Positions 31,986 to 41,247 of a stretch of DNA of 64,000 nucleotides are shown piece by piece. Every line of letters starts with the position of its first letter. Within the stretch, counting starts at the first letter, position 1. The position numbers and the translations under genes were made by a program. The notes under the pieces were generated by a model that saw only the letters and a program-made list of their open reading frames with translations, was not told where the DNA came from and did no database searches. Source of the stretch: Pseudoflavonifractor sp. AF19-9AC (GTDB taxonomy: Bacteria; Bacillota; Clostridia; Oscillospirales; Oscillospiraceae); assembly GCF_003478995.1 (NCBI RefSeq), contig NZ_QUGI01000002.1, forward strand, positions 359,263-423,262, written 5' to 3'.

Positions 31986-33584
31986 TCAGGCCTGCTCCTT
32001 CTGGGCGGCCAGGTACTCGTCGTAGGAGGTCTTGCGGTCAATGAGTTTGCCGTCGGCGGTGAAGTCAAAGACCCGGTTACACACGGTCTGGATGAGCTGA
32101 TGGTCGTGGGAGGCCACCAGCACGTTGCACTTCACGGCCTCCAGGCCTTTGTTGAGGGCGGCAATGGACTCCAGGTCCAGGTGGTTGGTGGGCTGGTCCA
32201 GCATGAGGACGTTGGCGCCGGAGAGCATCATGCGGGAGAGCATGCACCGCACCTTCTCGCCGCCGGAGAGCACCTTCACGGGCTTGTAGACCTCGTCACC
32301 GGAGAAGAGCATGCGGCCCAGGAAGCCCCGCAGGTACTGCTCCTGGGGGTCGGGGGAGAACTGGCGCAGCCACTGCACCAGGTTGTCGTCGTTGTCCTGG
32401 AAGTAGGGGGTGTTGTCCTTGGGGAAGTAGGAGAAGGTGGCGGTCTGGCCCCACTTCACGGTGCCCTCGTCCGGCTCCATCTCCCCGTCCAGAATCTTGA
32501 AGAGGGCGGTGTGGGCGTTCTCGTTGTCGCCCACGAAGGCAATCTTGTCCCCGTGGCCCACGATGAAGGACACCTTGTCCAGCACCTTCACCCCGTCGAT
32601 GGTCTTGCTGACGTCGGTGACAAAGAGGATGTCCTTGCCCACCTCCCGGTCGGGAGTGAAGCCCACCCAGGGGTAGCGGCGGGAGGAGGCGGGCATCTCC
32701 TCCACGGTGAGCTTATCCAGAAGCTTGCGGCGGGCGGTAGCCTGCTTGGACTTGGACTTGTTGGCGGAGAAGCGGGAGATGAAGTCCTGCAGCTCCTTGA
32801 TCTTCTCCTCGTTGCGCTTGTTCTGGTTCTTGATGAGCTGCTGCACCAGCTGGGAGGACTCGTACCAGAAGTCGTAGTTGCCCACGTACATCTTAATCTT
32901 GTTGTAGTCGATGTCCACAATGTGGGTGCAGACGGTGTTGAGGAAGTGGCGGTCGTGGCTGACCACGATGACGGTGCCCTCGAAGTCCAGCAGGAAGTCC
33001 TCCAGCCAGTTCACCGCGTCGATGTCCAGGTTGTTGGTGGGCTCGTCCATCATCAAAAGGTCTGGGTTGCCGAACAGCGCCTGAGCCAGCAGCACCTTCA
33101 CCTTCAGACGGGCGTCCAGAGTGGCCATGTCGTTGTAGTGAAGCTCGGTGCCGATGCCCAGACCCTGGAGGATGCGGCTGGCGTCGGACTCGGCCTCCCA
33201 GCCGCCCAGCTCGGCGTACTCCTCCTCCAGCTGGCAGGCCAGCATGCCGTCCTCGTCGGTCATCTCCTCCTTGGCGTAGAGGGCCTCCTTCTGCTTTCCG
33301 ATGTCATAGAGGCGCTGGTTGCCCATGATGACCGTGTCCATGACGTTGTAGGCGTCGTAGGCGTTCTGGTCCTGCTTCAGGACGGACATGCGGATGTTGG
33401 GGAGGATGTTCACCTCGCCGGTGGAGGGCTCCAGCTGGCCGGAGAGGATTTTCAGAAAGGTGGACTTGCCGGCGCCGTTGGCGCCGATGATGCCGTAGCA
33501 GTTGCCCCGGAGGAACTGCAGGTCCACATGGGAAAACAGCGGAGTGCCGCTGTAATTGAGGCTCAGATCGGTGACCGTGATCAT
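31986..33584 (-). CDS. ABC-F family ATPase, YbiT type
   Basis: 532 residues with two ATP-binding domains and no membrane part. NBD1 has Walker A GANGAGKST and Walker B DLLMMDEPTNNLD; NBD2 has signature LSGGEK and VLMLDQPTNHLD with Gln at the catalytic Glu position next to Pro. NBD2's Walker A reads GDNENAHTA, lacking the lysine, a degeneracy I associate with the YbiT branch; NBD1's signature is also weak (TLDARLKVK). The linker (KNQNKRNEEKIKELQ) is highly charged. ABC-F proteins act on ribosomes; YbiT's role is poorly known. Confidence 0.85.
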   Translation of the reverse strand: MITVTDLSLNYSGTPLFSHVDLQFLRGNCYGIIGANGAGKSTFLKILSGQLEPSTGEVNILPNIRMSVLKQDQNAYDAYNVMDTVIMGNQRLYDIGKQKEALYAKEEMTDEDGMLACQLEEEYAELGGWEAESDASRILQGLGIGTELHYNDMATLDARLKVKVLLAQALFGNPDLLMMDEPTNNLDIDAVNWLEDFLLDFEGTVIVVSHDRHFLNTVCTHIVDIDYNKIKMYVGNYDFWYESSQLVQQLIKNQNKRNEEKIKELQDFISRFSANKSKSKQATARRKLLDKLTVEEMPASSRRYPWVGFTPDREVGKDILFVTDVSKTIDGVKVLDKVSFIVGHGDKIAFVGDNENAHTALFKILDGEMEPDEGTVKWGQTATFSYFPKDNTPYFQDNDDNLVQWLRQFSPDPQEQYLRGFLGRMLFSGDEVYKPVKVLSGGEKVRCMLSRMMLSGANVLMLDQPTNHLDLESIAALNKGLEAVKCNVLVASHDHQLIQTVCNRVFDFTADGKLIDRKTSYDEYLAAQKEQA

Positions 33585-33764
33585 AGCTTGTTCTTCGCTC
33601 CTTCTTCAAAACCTTCGTATTGTCAAAGTCGTTCGCGTACCATCTTACCACAGCCTTGTGGAAAAAGATAGGCCCTTTTCTCAAGAAAATGTTCCGACTT
33701 TTTCGGGATTTCTCCCAAATTCTTGCCGCAATCCGCCAAATACCCCGGTTTCAGCCGGCCCTTC

Positions 33765-34637
33765 TCAGTTCTCCCCGGCCACCCGGCGGAAAAAAGCCTC
33801 GCAGGAGCGGCGGGTCATACTGTTTTTGGGGTAGGCGAAGTACAATGGCCGCCGGATGGGGAATCCCTCCGCCTCCAGCCATACCAGCTCCCCCGCCTCT
33901 GCCTCCTTCTGGGCCACTCCGCGGTAGAGGAAGCTCACCGCCTGGGTGCGCTTTAAAATCTCCTTGATCATCTGAAAGCTGCCGCACTCCATCACCCGGG
34001 CGAAGGCCTGGGCCGTCCGCCCCTGCTGAAAGAGGTGGGTCTCCAGAATGGCCCGGGTGCCCGAGCCCTTCTCCCGCAGCACCAGGGGATAGGGGAAGAG
34101 CTCCTCCAGGGTACAGGTCCGTCCCACCAGGGGATGCCCCGCTCCCGCCACAGGCAGGAAGTCCTCGGTGAGCAGCACGTGGCGGCAGAAGTCCTCCCCG
34201 CCGAACATCCCCTCAATGAAGGCGCAGTCCAGCTCCCCCCGGGCGCACTTGTCCAGCATCTCCTCCGTGTTGCCCACCTGGAGGCTCAGCCCCCAGCCCC
34301 GCTCCCCCAGGTGGGGCCCCAGCAGAGCGGGGAGGTAGTAGTCGGCAATGGACAAGGTGGCCCCCACCCGCAGGGTGCGGCTCACGCCCTCCATCTGCTC
34401 CAGCATAGCCCGCTCGTTGGCCTGCTGGAGGGTGCCGTACCGCAGCAGCAGCTCCCCCGCCGCCGTCAGCCGCAGCTGGTGTCCGGTGAAGTCAATGAGG
34501 CGGCAGCCGTAGTACTCCTCCAGCTTCCGCACGTGCTGGGTGACGGCGGGCTGGGTGATGTGCAGCTCATTGGCGGCCAGGGTGTAGCTCCCCAGCCGGG
34601 CCACGGTGAGAAAGGTCTCCAGCTTGCTGTCCAGCAT
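33765..34637 (-). CDS. LysR-family transcriptional regulator (CysL/YeiE-like)
   Basis: 290 residues from ATG 34637 (GGAGGAGACC before it). The N-terminal winged helix reads LETFLTVARLGSYTLAANELHITQPAVTQHVRKLEE; the effector domain (about 90-290) has the LysR two-lobe pattern. It is divergent from the YeiH-type transporter gene and most likely controls it, as CysL/YeiE-type regulators do for neighbouring YeiH genes. The shared 117-bp gap contains AT-rich sequence with TTGAATATAAGATAT-like stretches that may hold both promoters. Confidence 0.85.
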   Translation of the reverse strand: MLDSKLETFLTVARLGSYTLAANELHITQPAVTQHVRKLEEYYGCRLIDFTGHQLRLTAAGELLLRYGTLQQANERAMLEQMEGVSRTLRVGATLSIADYYLPALLGPHLGERGWGLSLQVGNTEEMLDKCARGELDCAFIEGMFGGEDFCRHVLLTEDFLPVAGAGHPLVGRTCTLEELFPYPLVLREKGSGTRAILETHLFQQGRTAQAFARVMECGSFQMIKEILKRTQAVSFLYRGVAQKEAEAGELVWLEAEGFPIRRPLYFAYPKNSMTRRSCEAFFRRVAGEN

Positions 34638-34754
34638 AGTGGTCTCCTCCATAACGTTTCATTATTGAATATAAGATATCATAATTTGATTTTATAGTCA
34701 ATTCCTGGTACACTGACACCACCAAAACCCGTGTGTGAAAAGGAAGGAATTGTT

Positions 34755-35777
34755 ATGACTGCTGTAAAATCCCTCCCCGGACTGCTGCCTGGCTTCGCCG
34801 CCGCCCTGGTCATTGCCGCCGTGGCCAAGCTGGTGGAAGACCTGCTGCCCATCCCCCTCATCGGCGCCTCGGTCATCGCCCTGTTCCTGGGCATGATTCT
34901 GAACCAGATTCGCCAGCCGGGCGCCAAGATGGCCCCGGGCCTGAAGTTCACCTCCAAGAAGATTCTCAAGTTCGCCATCATCCTGCTGGGGGCCTCCCTG
35001 AGCATGGGCACGGTGCTCCACATCGGCCAGCTGTCCCTGACGGTGATGCTCTTCACCCTGCTCACCTGCTTCGGCGGCGGCTACTTTGTGGGCAAGGCCC
35101 TGGGCCTCAACTGGCGGCTGTCCAACATGATTTCCGCCGGCACCGGCATCTGCGGCGGCTCCGCCATCGCCGCCATGGCCCCGGTCATTGACGCCGAGGA
35201 CACCGACATCGCCTACGCCATGTCCGCCACCTTCCTCTTTGACATGGTGATGATTGTTCTCTTCCCCATTATGGGCCGGGCCATGGGCCTGTCCGATGTG
35301 GCCTATGGCCTGTGGGCGGGCACCGCGGTGAATGACACCTCCAGCGTGGTGGCGGCGGGCTACGCCTTCTCTGAGGCCGCCGGCGACTTTGCCACCATGG
35401 TCAAGCTCACCCGCACCCTATCCATCATCCCCACCGTGCTGGTGTTCAGCGTCATCGCCCTCCGGGAGCGCCGGGCCGCCGGAGTGGGGGAGGACAATGA
35501 GCGTGTCCACCTCACCACCATCTTCCCCTGGTTCATCCTGGGCTTCCTGGCCATGGCCGGCCTCAACAGCCTGGGCCTCATTCCCGCTGTGTTCTCCGAG
35601 AGCATGAAGGAGCTCAGCAAGTTCCTCATGGTGGCTGCCCTGGCCGCCATCGGCATGAACACCGACTTCCGTCAGATGTGCAAGTCGGGCATCAACCCCA
35701 TGATTCACGGCTTCATCATCTCCCTGCTGGTGGTCATCGTGGCCATCGCCGTGGAGGCCGCCATCGGCCTGGTGTGA
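34755..35777 (+). CDS. YeiH/PSE family putative sulfate exporter
   Basis: 340 residues, about 10-11 hydrophobic helices, family PF03601. GICGGSAIAAMAPVI and GTAVNDTSSVVAAGYAFS are the family's conserved loops. ATG 34755 follows AAGGAAGGAA. The true substrate of YeiH proteins is unsettled; sulfonate or sulfate export was proposed from neighbourhood, and pairing with a CysL-like LysR regulator fits a sulfur-related role. Confidence 0.85.
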   Translation: MTAVKSLPGLLPGFAAALVIAAVAKLVEDLLPIPLIGASVIALFLGMILNQIRQPGAKMAPGLKFTSKKILKFAIILLGASLSMGTVLHIGQLSLTVMLFTLLTCFGGGYFVGKALGLNWRLSNMISAGTGICGGSAIAAMAPVIDAEDTDIAYAMSATFLFDMVMIVLFPIMGRAMGLSDVAYGLWAGTAVNDTSSVVAAGYAFSEAAGDFATMVKLTRTLSIIPTVLVFSVIALRERRAAGVGEDNERVHLTTIFPWFILGFLAMAGLNSLGLIPAVFSESMKELSKFLMVAALAAIGMNTDFRQMCKSGINPMIHGFIISLLVVIVAIAVEAAIGLV

Positions 35778-35789
35778 TATCCAATTGCA

Positions 35790-35828
35790 AAAGCACCCCC
35801 GGACCCCTTGGTCCGGAGGTGCTTTTTT
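35790..35828 (+). terminator. Terminator of the YeiH gene
   Basis: AAGCACCCCCGGACC-CCTT-GGTCCGGAGGTGCTTTTTTCTT; one bulge. It also faces the convergent MATE gene. Confidence 0.88.
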
Positions 35829-35843
35829 CTTGGAACAGCAGGG

Positions 35844-37214
35844 TCAGTTCACCAGATCGGCCACGCTTTTCCGCATCCACTTGCCGCTCTTCACCCGCAG
35901 CAGGGAGACGGAGGCACCGATGGCCCAGCCGGCGGGGATGGACCACCAGATGGAGTTGGCGCCCAGGGGGGTGAGGTAGGCCAGAACATAGGCGATGGCC
36001 ACCCGGGAAAAGAGGTTGGCCATGGAGCTGAGGGTAAAGGCCCCCATGTCGCCGGCGCCCCGGAGCATGCCGTTGGGCACAAAGAGCATGCCCATGAGGA
36101 TGTAGAAGACGGACACGGTGTGCATATAGGCAAGGCCGTAGCCCAACGCACCGGAGGTGTCCCCGGGATCCAGGAACAGGGACAGCAGCTGGTTCCCGAA
36201 GAGGAAAATGACGACGGTAATGATCAGGGAGAAGACCACCACCATGAAGATGCAGGCCTTCAGTCCCTCCTTCACCCGGTCGTACTTGCCCGCGCCGATG
36301 TTCTGGGCGGTGTAGCTGGACATGGCGTTGGAGAAGTTCATGTTGGGCAGCATGGCCAGGGTGTCGATCTTGGTGGCGGCGGTGTAGCCGGCCACCAGCA
36401 CCTTGCCGTAGGAGTTGACCAGGCCCTGCATGAGCATCATGGACAGAGAGACCAAAGACTGCTGGAGCATGGAGGGCAGGCCGATCTGGGCGATGCGCCG
36501 CACGGCCAGGGCGTGGAAGAGGGGGATTTTCTTTCCCTCCAGCTCCTTTTCGCAGGGCATCCGCTTCATGCGAAGGAACATCACCACCAGGGAGGCCACG
36601 GCGCACAAGCCCTGGGCGATGAGGGTGGCCCAGGCCACCCCCGCCACCCCCATGTCAAATCGGATGACAAAGAGGAGGTCCAGCACGATGTTGGTAAGGC
36701 TGGAAATCATGAGGAAAATGAGGGGGGTGCGGCTGTCTCCCTGGGCGTTGTAGATGCCGTTTAAGGTGTTGTACAAAAAGAGGAACACCGCTCCGCCGAA
36801 GTAGATGCGCAGATAGAGCTGGGAATCGGCCATAATATCCGGGTCGGTGCCCAGCAGCTGGAGCAAGGGGCCCGCCAGCACGGTGCCCAGGCCCATAATG
36901 ATGAGGCCCAGCACACTCAGAGAAATGATGGCGGTAGAGATGGTGGACTTCATCTCATGGATGCGCCCGGCGCCGAAGAGCTGGGACACCACCACATTGC
37001 AGCCCATGGACAGTCCGGAGGCCACAGCCACCGACAAAAACACGATGGGGAAGGAGGAGCCCACCGCCGCCACGGCGTCCTCGCCCACAAATTTGCCCAC
37101 CACCGCGGTGTCCACCATGTTGTAAAGCTGCTGAAACAGATTGCCCGCCACCATGGGCAGGGCAAAGAAAAAGAGCAGCGGAAGGGGCTTCCCCTCCGTC
37201 ATATTCTTAACCAT
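35844..37214 (-). CDS. MATE family efflux transporter
   Basis: 456 residues with 12 predicted helices; the opening GKPLPLLFFFALPMVAGNLFQQLYNMVDTAVVGKFVG is the hallmark of the MATE/NorM-DinF branch of Firmicutes. It exports drugs or metabolites against Na+ or H+. ATG 37214 is preferred because GGGAGG is 6 nt upstream. It overlaps the MarR gene's 3' end by 8 nt, so both are co-transcribed and the exporter is probably induced when MarR releases its operator. Confidence 0.9.
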   Translation of the reverse strand: MVKNMTEGKPLPLLFFFALPMVAGNLFQQLYNMVDTAVVGKFVGEDAVAAVGSSFPIVFLSVAVASGLSMGCNVVVSQLFGAGRIHEMKSTISTAIISLSVLGLIIMGLGTVLAGPLLQLLGTDPDIMADSQLYLRIYFGGAVFLFLYNTLNGIYNAQGDSRTPLIFLMISSLTNIVLDLLFVIRFDMGVAGVAWATLIAQGLCAVASLVVMFLRMKRMPCEKELEGKKIPLFHALAVRRIAQIGLPSMLQQSLVSLSMMLMQGLVNSYGKVLVAGYTAATKIDTLAMLPNMNFSNAMSSYTAQNIGAGKYDRVKEGLKACIFMVVVFSLIITVVIFLFGNQLLSLFLDPGDTSGALGYGLAYMHTVSVFYILMGMLFVPNGMLRGAGDMGAFTLSSMANLFSRVAIAYVLAYLTPLGANSIWWSIPAGWAIGASVSLLRVKSGKWMRKSVADLVN

Positions 37215-37635
37215 TTGGTTCCTCCCTCTTAAACTTCACCACATTCTCCGTAATTCGGGTCAAAAAGGCGTCGTACTCCGCCCGCTCCTCTGGGGAAAAG
37301 CCCTGGTAGCAGATGCGGTTCCACTCCTGGATGGCCGACTCAATGGCCTGGAACACGTCCTCCCCCGCCGGGGTGAGAGAGACCAGCTTCTCCCGGCGGC
37401 ACCGGTCAGGTACCACCCGTTCCACCAGGCCCCGCTCCTCCAGCCGGGCCACCGCCCGGGCCACGGCGCCCTTGTCCAGCACCACCCGCTTGGCGATGTC
37501 CTCCTGGCACATACGGCCCTCCCGGGCCGCCAGCCGCAGCACCATGCCGTCCACCGTCTGCAGGCCCAGCGCCCCCAGCTTGTCCCGCAGGTACTGCCGC
37601 TCCACCCGCCGGTAAATCTCAATCCGGTCCTGCAC
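37207..37635 (-). CDS. MarR-family transcriptional repressor
   Basis: 142 residues from GTG 37635, which has GGAGG 8 nt before it; longer starts at ATG 37659 or 37674 would lack a ribosome-binding site and lie in the operator. The winged helix includes CQEDIAKRVVLDKGAVARAVARLEERGLVER and a wing with the conserved D-R pair (VPDRCRREKLVSLT). It is the first gene of the marR-MATE operon and very likely autoregulates it. Confidence 0.86.
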   Translation of the reverse strand: MQDRIEIYRRVERQYLRDKLGALGLQTVDGMVLRLAAREGRMCQEDIAKRVVLDKGAVARAVARLEERGLVERVVPDRCRREKLVSLTPAGEDVFQAIESAIQEWNRICYQGFSPEERAEYDAFLTRITENVVKFKREEPNG

Positions 37636-37650
37636 GGCCCCCGCCTCCTT

Positions 37651-37683
37651 TGTTGTCATTTGCAACTGTTGCATTTTACAACA
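37651..37683. promoter_or_regulatory. Probable MarR operator
   Basis: A nested palindrome: core TGCAAC-T-GTTGCA (37661-37673) inside outer arms TGTTGT / ACAACA (37651-37656 and 37678-37683). It lies 16-48 nt upstream of the MarR start codon. Confidence 0.72.
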
Positions 37684-37822
37684 GTTTTTAGAAAATGTCC
37701 ACCCCTTTCCCTGCTTTTTTCCATCCGGGACATTCTTCCGGTGGAAAAGCGGGCAAACTGGAGGTATAATGGAACAAAATCCGGTGTTCCCGGACAACCC
37801 TCCCGGAAAGGACGTGCAGGTT

Positions 37823-38452
37823 ATGATTACCCCTCAGGACTTCTGGAACCAGCGCTCCCACACCTACGACCAGTCGTCGGGCTCCCATTATGCCGAGGCC
37901 TACCACAAGACGGTGTCCAACACCCTCAAGTACCTCAAGCCGGAGGACAACGTGCTGGAGTTTGCCTGCGGCACCGGCATCGTCACCCTCCAGGTGGCCC
38001 CCCACGTGGCTCACCTGCGGGCCATCGACATCTCCGACCAGATGGCCGCCCGGGCGGCAGCCAAGGTGGAAGCGGCGGGCCTGGAGAACACCCTGGTCAC
38101 CAACACCGACCTCTTTGACCCCTGCCTGGAGGAGGGTTCCTACGACGCGGTATTGGCCTACAACGTGCTGTGCTATGTGGAAAATCCCCAGCAGGTCTTT
38201 GCCCGCATCCGCTCCCTACTGAAACCCGGGGGCATGTTCCTATCGGCCACCGACTGTCTGGGGAACGGCATCACCCGGGAGCGGCTTCGGAAGTTCTGGA
38301 AGAGCCATACCGGAGCCATGCCCTATGTGGCCTTCTACACCATGAAGACGCTGGAGGCGGAGATCGCCCGAAACGGCTTCACCGTCCTGGAGCGTGAAAA
38401 CCTGTTCCCCGCTCCCCCCAATCTGTTTGTGGCCGCCCGGCGGGAGGATTAA
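37823..38452 (+). CDS. Class I SAM-dependent methyltransferase
   Basis: 209 residues from ATG 37823 (MITPQDFWNQRSHTYD), preceded by AAAGGA; an upstream ATG at 37769 falls in the -10-like TATAAT (37765-37770) and is unlikely. The SAM-binding motif I is VLEFACGTGIVTLQVA; motif II/III include DAVLAYNVLCYVENP and LLKPGG. The acceptor substrate is not evident. Divergent from the MarR-MATE operon, it could share regulation with it. Confidence 0.84.
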   Translation: MITPQDFWNQRSHTYDQSSGSHYAEAYHKTVSNTLKYLKPEDNVLEFACGTGIVTLQVAPHVAHLRAIDISDQMAARAAAKVEAAGLENTLVTNTDLFDPCLEEGSYDAVLAYNVLCYVENPQQVFARIRSLLKPGGMFLSATDCLGNGITRERLRKFWKSHTGAMPYVAFYTMKTLEAEIARNGFTVLERENLFPAPPNLFVAARRED

Positions 38453-38454
38453 AA

Positions 38455-38482
38455 AAAACGCCCCGGCTTCTCGCCGGGGCGT
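38455..38482 (-). terminator. Bidirectional terminator between methyltransferase and hypothetical gene
   Basis: ACGCCCCGGC-GAGAA-GCCGGGGCGT followed by TTTTTTT on the minus strand; placed between convergent genes. Confidence 0.9.
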
Positions 38483-38521
38483 AACATCTGCTTTTTCTTT
38501 TCCAACCTTTCCGGAAGATCG

Positions 38522-38944
38522 TCAATCGGCCTTTGCCGCGGAGTAGGGGAAAAAGAGCGTGCACAGCTGGTTCTCCCCGTCGTAGAGCCAGAAGGTGCCG
38601 TCCTCGGCCAGGGTAAGCACCTGGGTGGGGACCCCCTGGACGCCGGTGAGCAGATAGCGGCTCCCGTCCAGCTTCTCCAGCCGCCCGGACCGCTCCAGCG
38701 TGTCTGTCTCGCCGGCCCGGGACCGGGTGAGGGTGAACTCCAGGGTCTCCGGGCGAATCCGGGCCTCATAGAGGTACCCCTCGTCCAGCTGGGTGAAATA
38801 GCCCTCCTCCAGCTCCGGGGAGGGCTGGATCTCCCCCCGGTAAAACAGCGCCACAAGGCCCATGGCCGCCAGAATCGACAGAACATATACGGGAAGCGGA
38901 ATTCGGATTTTGCTCCATTTCATAACAGATTTTATTGTTCTCAT
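38522..38944 (-). CDS. Hypothetical single-pass membrane protein
   Basis: 140 residues. A membrane helix (about 18-36, PVYVLSILAAMGLVALFY) is followed by an extracytoplasmic beta-rich domain (FTLTRSRAGETDTLERSG, GTFWLYDGENQL) that I do not recognise. ATG 38944 overlaps the TGA of the upstream gene (ATGA), so the two are co-translated. Its GC content is like the core genome, unlike its low-GC partner. Confidence 0.65.
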   Translation of the reverse strand: MRTIKSVMKWSKIRIPLPVYVLSILAAMGLVALFYRGEIQPSPELEEGYFTQLDEGYLYEARIRPETLEFTLTRSRAGETDTLERSGRLEKLDGSRYLLTGVQGVPTQVLTLAEDGTFWLYDGENQLCTLFFPYSAAKAD

Positions 38945-39582
38945 TTCGTTTTAACAAGAGTAATAATCGGAGTTCCGATTTCTTCCTGGAAATACATTGT
39001 ATCCCATAGTTCTGTTTTCCCTGTTTGTATATGCGTTCGATAAATTAGAACTTGACGGACTTCTACTCTTTTTGTTACTTGAATATTATAATATCCAGGG
39101 CCGTCAGATGCCATTTTTATAATGCCAATCGTCCCGCCGCTTGAAGTACTTTGTGTAAACCCTACCTTAATTGTAACAGTAATGGATTTATAAGGTGCTG
39201 TAAAAACTACTTCTTGAGATGCCGTTGATGAATCAGAAGAATCAATCCATACCAATCCATCATACCCATCACCCTCTAAATAAAATCCATCATCATCGTC
39301 ATACTCATTATCGGCATAAGATGTAATATTGGTGTACTTGTAATTGGTTTCAGTATTGTATGTGTAATATCGATCATCTCCCTTAGGTTCAATAGGCGCG
39401 TAAGCTTTTATATATTCTTCGATATACCTTTCAATTACCATCTCTTTGTCTTCTGGCGCAATATGGGAAATATCGATCACAGATTTCTCATCTACAGAAG
39501 TTGATTGAGACATTGCAGACGCTGGGATAGACAACATCATAAACATTGCACACGATAAGCACAGAGAAATTATTTTTTTCAT
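38941..39582 (-). CDS. Secreted hypothetical protein in a low-GC patch
   Basis: 213 residues from ATG 39582. A clear signal peptide (MKKIISLCLSCAMFMMLSIPASA) predicts export. The mature part has an acidic run (NEYDDDDGF) and Ser/Thr-rich beta-type sequence ending in VEVRQVLIYRTHIQ; no family recognised. Its GC (about 38-40 %) is some 20 points below neighbouring genes, a strong sign of transfer. It precedes the small membrane-protein gene with a 4-nt overlap. Confidence 0.7.
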   Translation of the reverse strand: MKKIISLCLSCAMFMMLSIPASAMSQSTSVDEKSVIDISHIAPEDKEMVIERYIEEYIKAYAPIEPKGDDRYYTYNTETNYKYTNITSYADNEYDDDDGFYLEGDGYDGLVWIDSSDSSTASQEVVFTAPYKSITVTIKVGFTQSTSSGGTIGIIKMASDGPGYYNIQVTKRVEVRQVLIYRTHIQTGKTELWDTMYFQEEIGTPIITLVKTK

Positions 39583-39808
39583 ATAATTACCCCCCAAATT
39601 TTCCCATTAAAAATTCCGCTTATCTGCTTCAACCTATTAATATTATCTCTTGTTCATTAGCTAACTCCTTTCTTTAACATGCGTCCGTAAAACCGAAATC
39701 CTTCTGTCTCTTCTATGATAATTTTATTATTTTTATCATATTTGTCAATATTTTTTGTTAATTCTATTATTTTTTTGTTGTTTATGTCATTTTTGAGAGG
39801 AGTTTTTT
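39583..39808. other. AT-rich intergenic segment
   Basis: About 225 nt at below 30 % GC with long T- and A-runs. On the minus strand a TTGACA (39743-39748) followed by AT-rich DNA could be the promoter of the secreted-protein gene, but several -10 choices are possible. It also supplies the GAGAGGAG ribosome-binding site of the aldehyde dehydrogenase gene. Confidence 0.5.
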
Positions 39809-41179
39809 ATGAACCTTTCATCTCTCGTCTCCGCCCAGCGCGCCTACTTCCGCACCGGCGCCACGCTGGACCTGGCCTTCCGTCAACAGGCCCTGGAGAC
39901 TCTGGAGGAGGCCCTCCGGGCCCGGGAGGGCGCCCTGCTGGACGCCCTCAAGGCGGATTTGGGCAAGTCGGCGGGGGAGGGCTATCTCTGCGAGGTGGGC
40001 CTCACCCTGTCTGAGCTGTCCTATGTGAAGAAGCACTTCCGCCGCTGGGCCAAGGCCAAAGGGGTGGCCACCCCCATGTCCCTCTTTCCGGGCAAAAGCT
40101 TCACCCTGCCCCGCCCCTACGGGGTGTCCCTCATCATGGCCCCCTGGAACTATCCCATCCTCCTTTCCCTGGAGCCCCTCATCGGAGCCATTGCCGCGGG
40201 CAACTGCTGTATTCTGAAGCCCTCGGCCTACGCCCCCGCCGCCTCGGCGGCCCTCCGGGAGCTGGTGGAGGCCTGCTTCCCCCCGGAGTATGTCTCAGTG
40301 GTGGAGGGCGGCCGGGCGGAAAATCAGGCCCTACTGGACCAGCACTTCGACTATATCTTCTTCACCGGCGGGGTGGAGGTGGGCAAGCTGGTGATGGAGA
40401 AGGCGGCCCGATACCTCACCCCTGTCACCCTGGAGCTGGGGGGCAAGAGCCCCTGCGTGGTGGACTCCACCGCCCGGCTGGACCTGGCCGCTCGGCGGAT
40501 CGTCTTCGGCAAGCTTTTAAACTGCGGCCAGACCTGCGTGGCCCCCGACTACCTGCTCATCGACCGGCGTGTGAAGGACGCCTTCCTGGAGCGGGCGGAG
40601 CACTGGATTGGCCGCCTCTACGGCAAAAACGCCCTGGACAACCAGGGCTACGTCCACATGATCAACGAAAAGCACTTCCACCGGGTGTGCTCCCTCATTG
40701 ACCCGGACAAGGTGGTCTTTGGGGGCGGCTGGGATGAGGACACCCTGCGCATCCAGCCCACCGTTCTGGATAGCGTCAGCCCGGAGGACCCGGTGATGCA
40801 GGAGGAGATCTTCGGCCCAGTGCTGCCTGTCATCCCCTTCGACTGCCTGGAGGAGGCGGAGGACTTTATCCTGGACCGCCCCCGGCCCCTGGCCCTCTAC
40901 CTCTTCTCCCAGGACAAGGCCGTCCGGCGCCGCTTCGTGGAGCGGGTGCCCTTTGGCGGCGGCTGCATCAACGACACCATTCTCCACCTCACCAATCCCC
41001 GCCTGCCCTTCGGCGGCGTGGGCAACAGTGGCATGGGCCGCTACCACGGCAAATACAGCTTTGACACCTTCTCCCATGTGAAGGGGGTGCTCCAGTCCTC
41101 CTCCCGGGTGGACCTGCCGGTGCGCTATCCGCCCTACACCCCGGAGAAGATGAAGCTGGCCCGCCGGTTTTTGAAGTAA
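39809..41179 (+). CDS. Aldehyde dehydrogenase, YwdH-like
   Basis: 456 residues of the NAD(P)-dependent ALDH superfamily, in the shorter class related to fatty-aldehyde dehydrogenases. The nucleotide-binding MAPWNYP and FFTGGVEVGKLV, the catalytic glutamate in LELGGKSP and the catalytic cysteine in NCGQTCVAPDY are all present. It oxidises medium- to long-chain or other hydrophobic aldehydes; a C-terminal membrane tail, found in eukaryotic relatives, is absent. Monocistronic, own terminator. Confidence 0.88.
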   Translation: MNLSSLVSAQRAYFRTGATLDLAFRQQALETLEEALRAREGALLDALKADLGKSAGEGYLCEVGLTLSELSYVKKHFRRWAKAKGVATPMSLFPGKSFTLPRPYGVSLIMAPWNYPILLSLEPLIGAIAAGNCCILKPSAYAPAASAALRELVEACFPPEYVSVVEGGRAENQALLDQHFDYIFFTGGVEVGKLVMEKAARYLTPVTLELGGKSPCVVDSTARLDLAARRIVFGKLLNCGQTCVAPDYLLIDRRVKDAFLERAEHWIGRLYGKNALDNQGYVHMINEKHFHRVCSLIDPDKVVFGGGWDEDTLRIQPTVLDSVSPEDPVMQEEIFGPVLPVIPFDCLEEAEDFILDRPRPLALYLFSQDKAVRRRFVERVPFGGGCINDTILHLTNPRLPFGGVGNSGMGRYHGKYSFDTFSHVKGVLQSSSRVDLPVRYPPYTPEKMKLARRFLK

Positions 41180-41180
41180 C

Positions 41181-41221
41181 AAAAGGGAGTTTCCCCATTT
41201 CCCGGGGAAACTCCCTTTTCA
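41181..41221 (+). terminator. Terminator of the aldehyde dehydrogenase gene
   Basis: AAAAGGGAGTTTCCCC-ATTTC-CCGGGGAAACTCCCTTTTC; A- and T-runs on both sides make it bidirectional. Confidence 0.9.
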
Positions 41222-41247
41222 CAACATAAAAGCCCTCCTGCAAGGAG

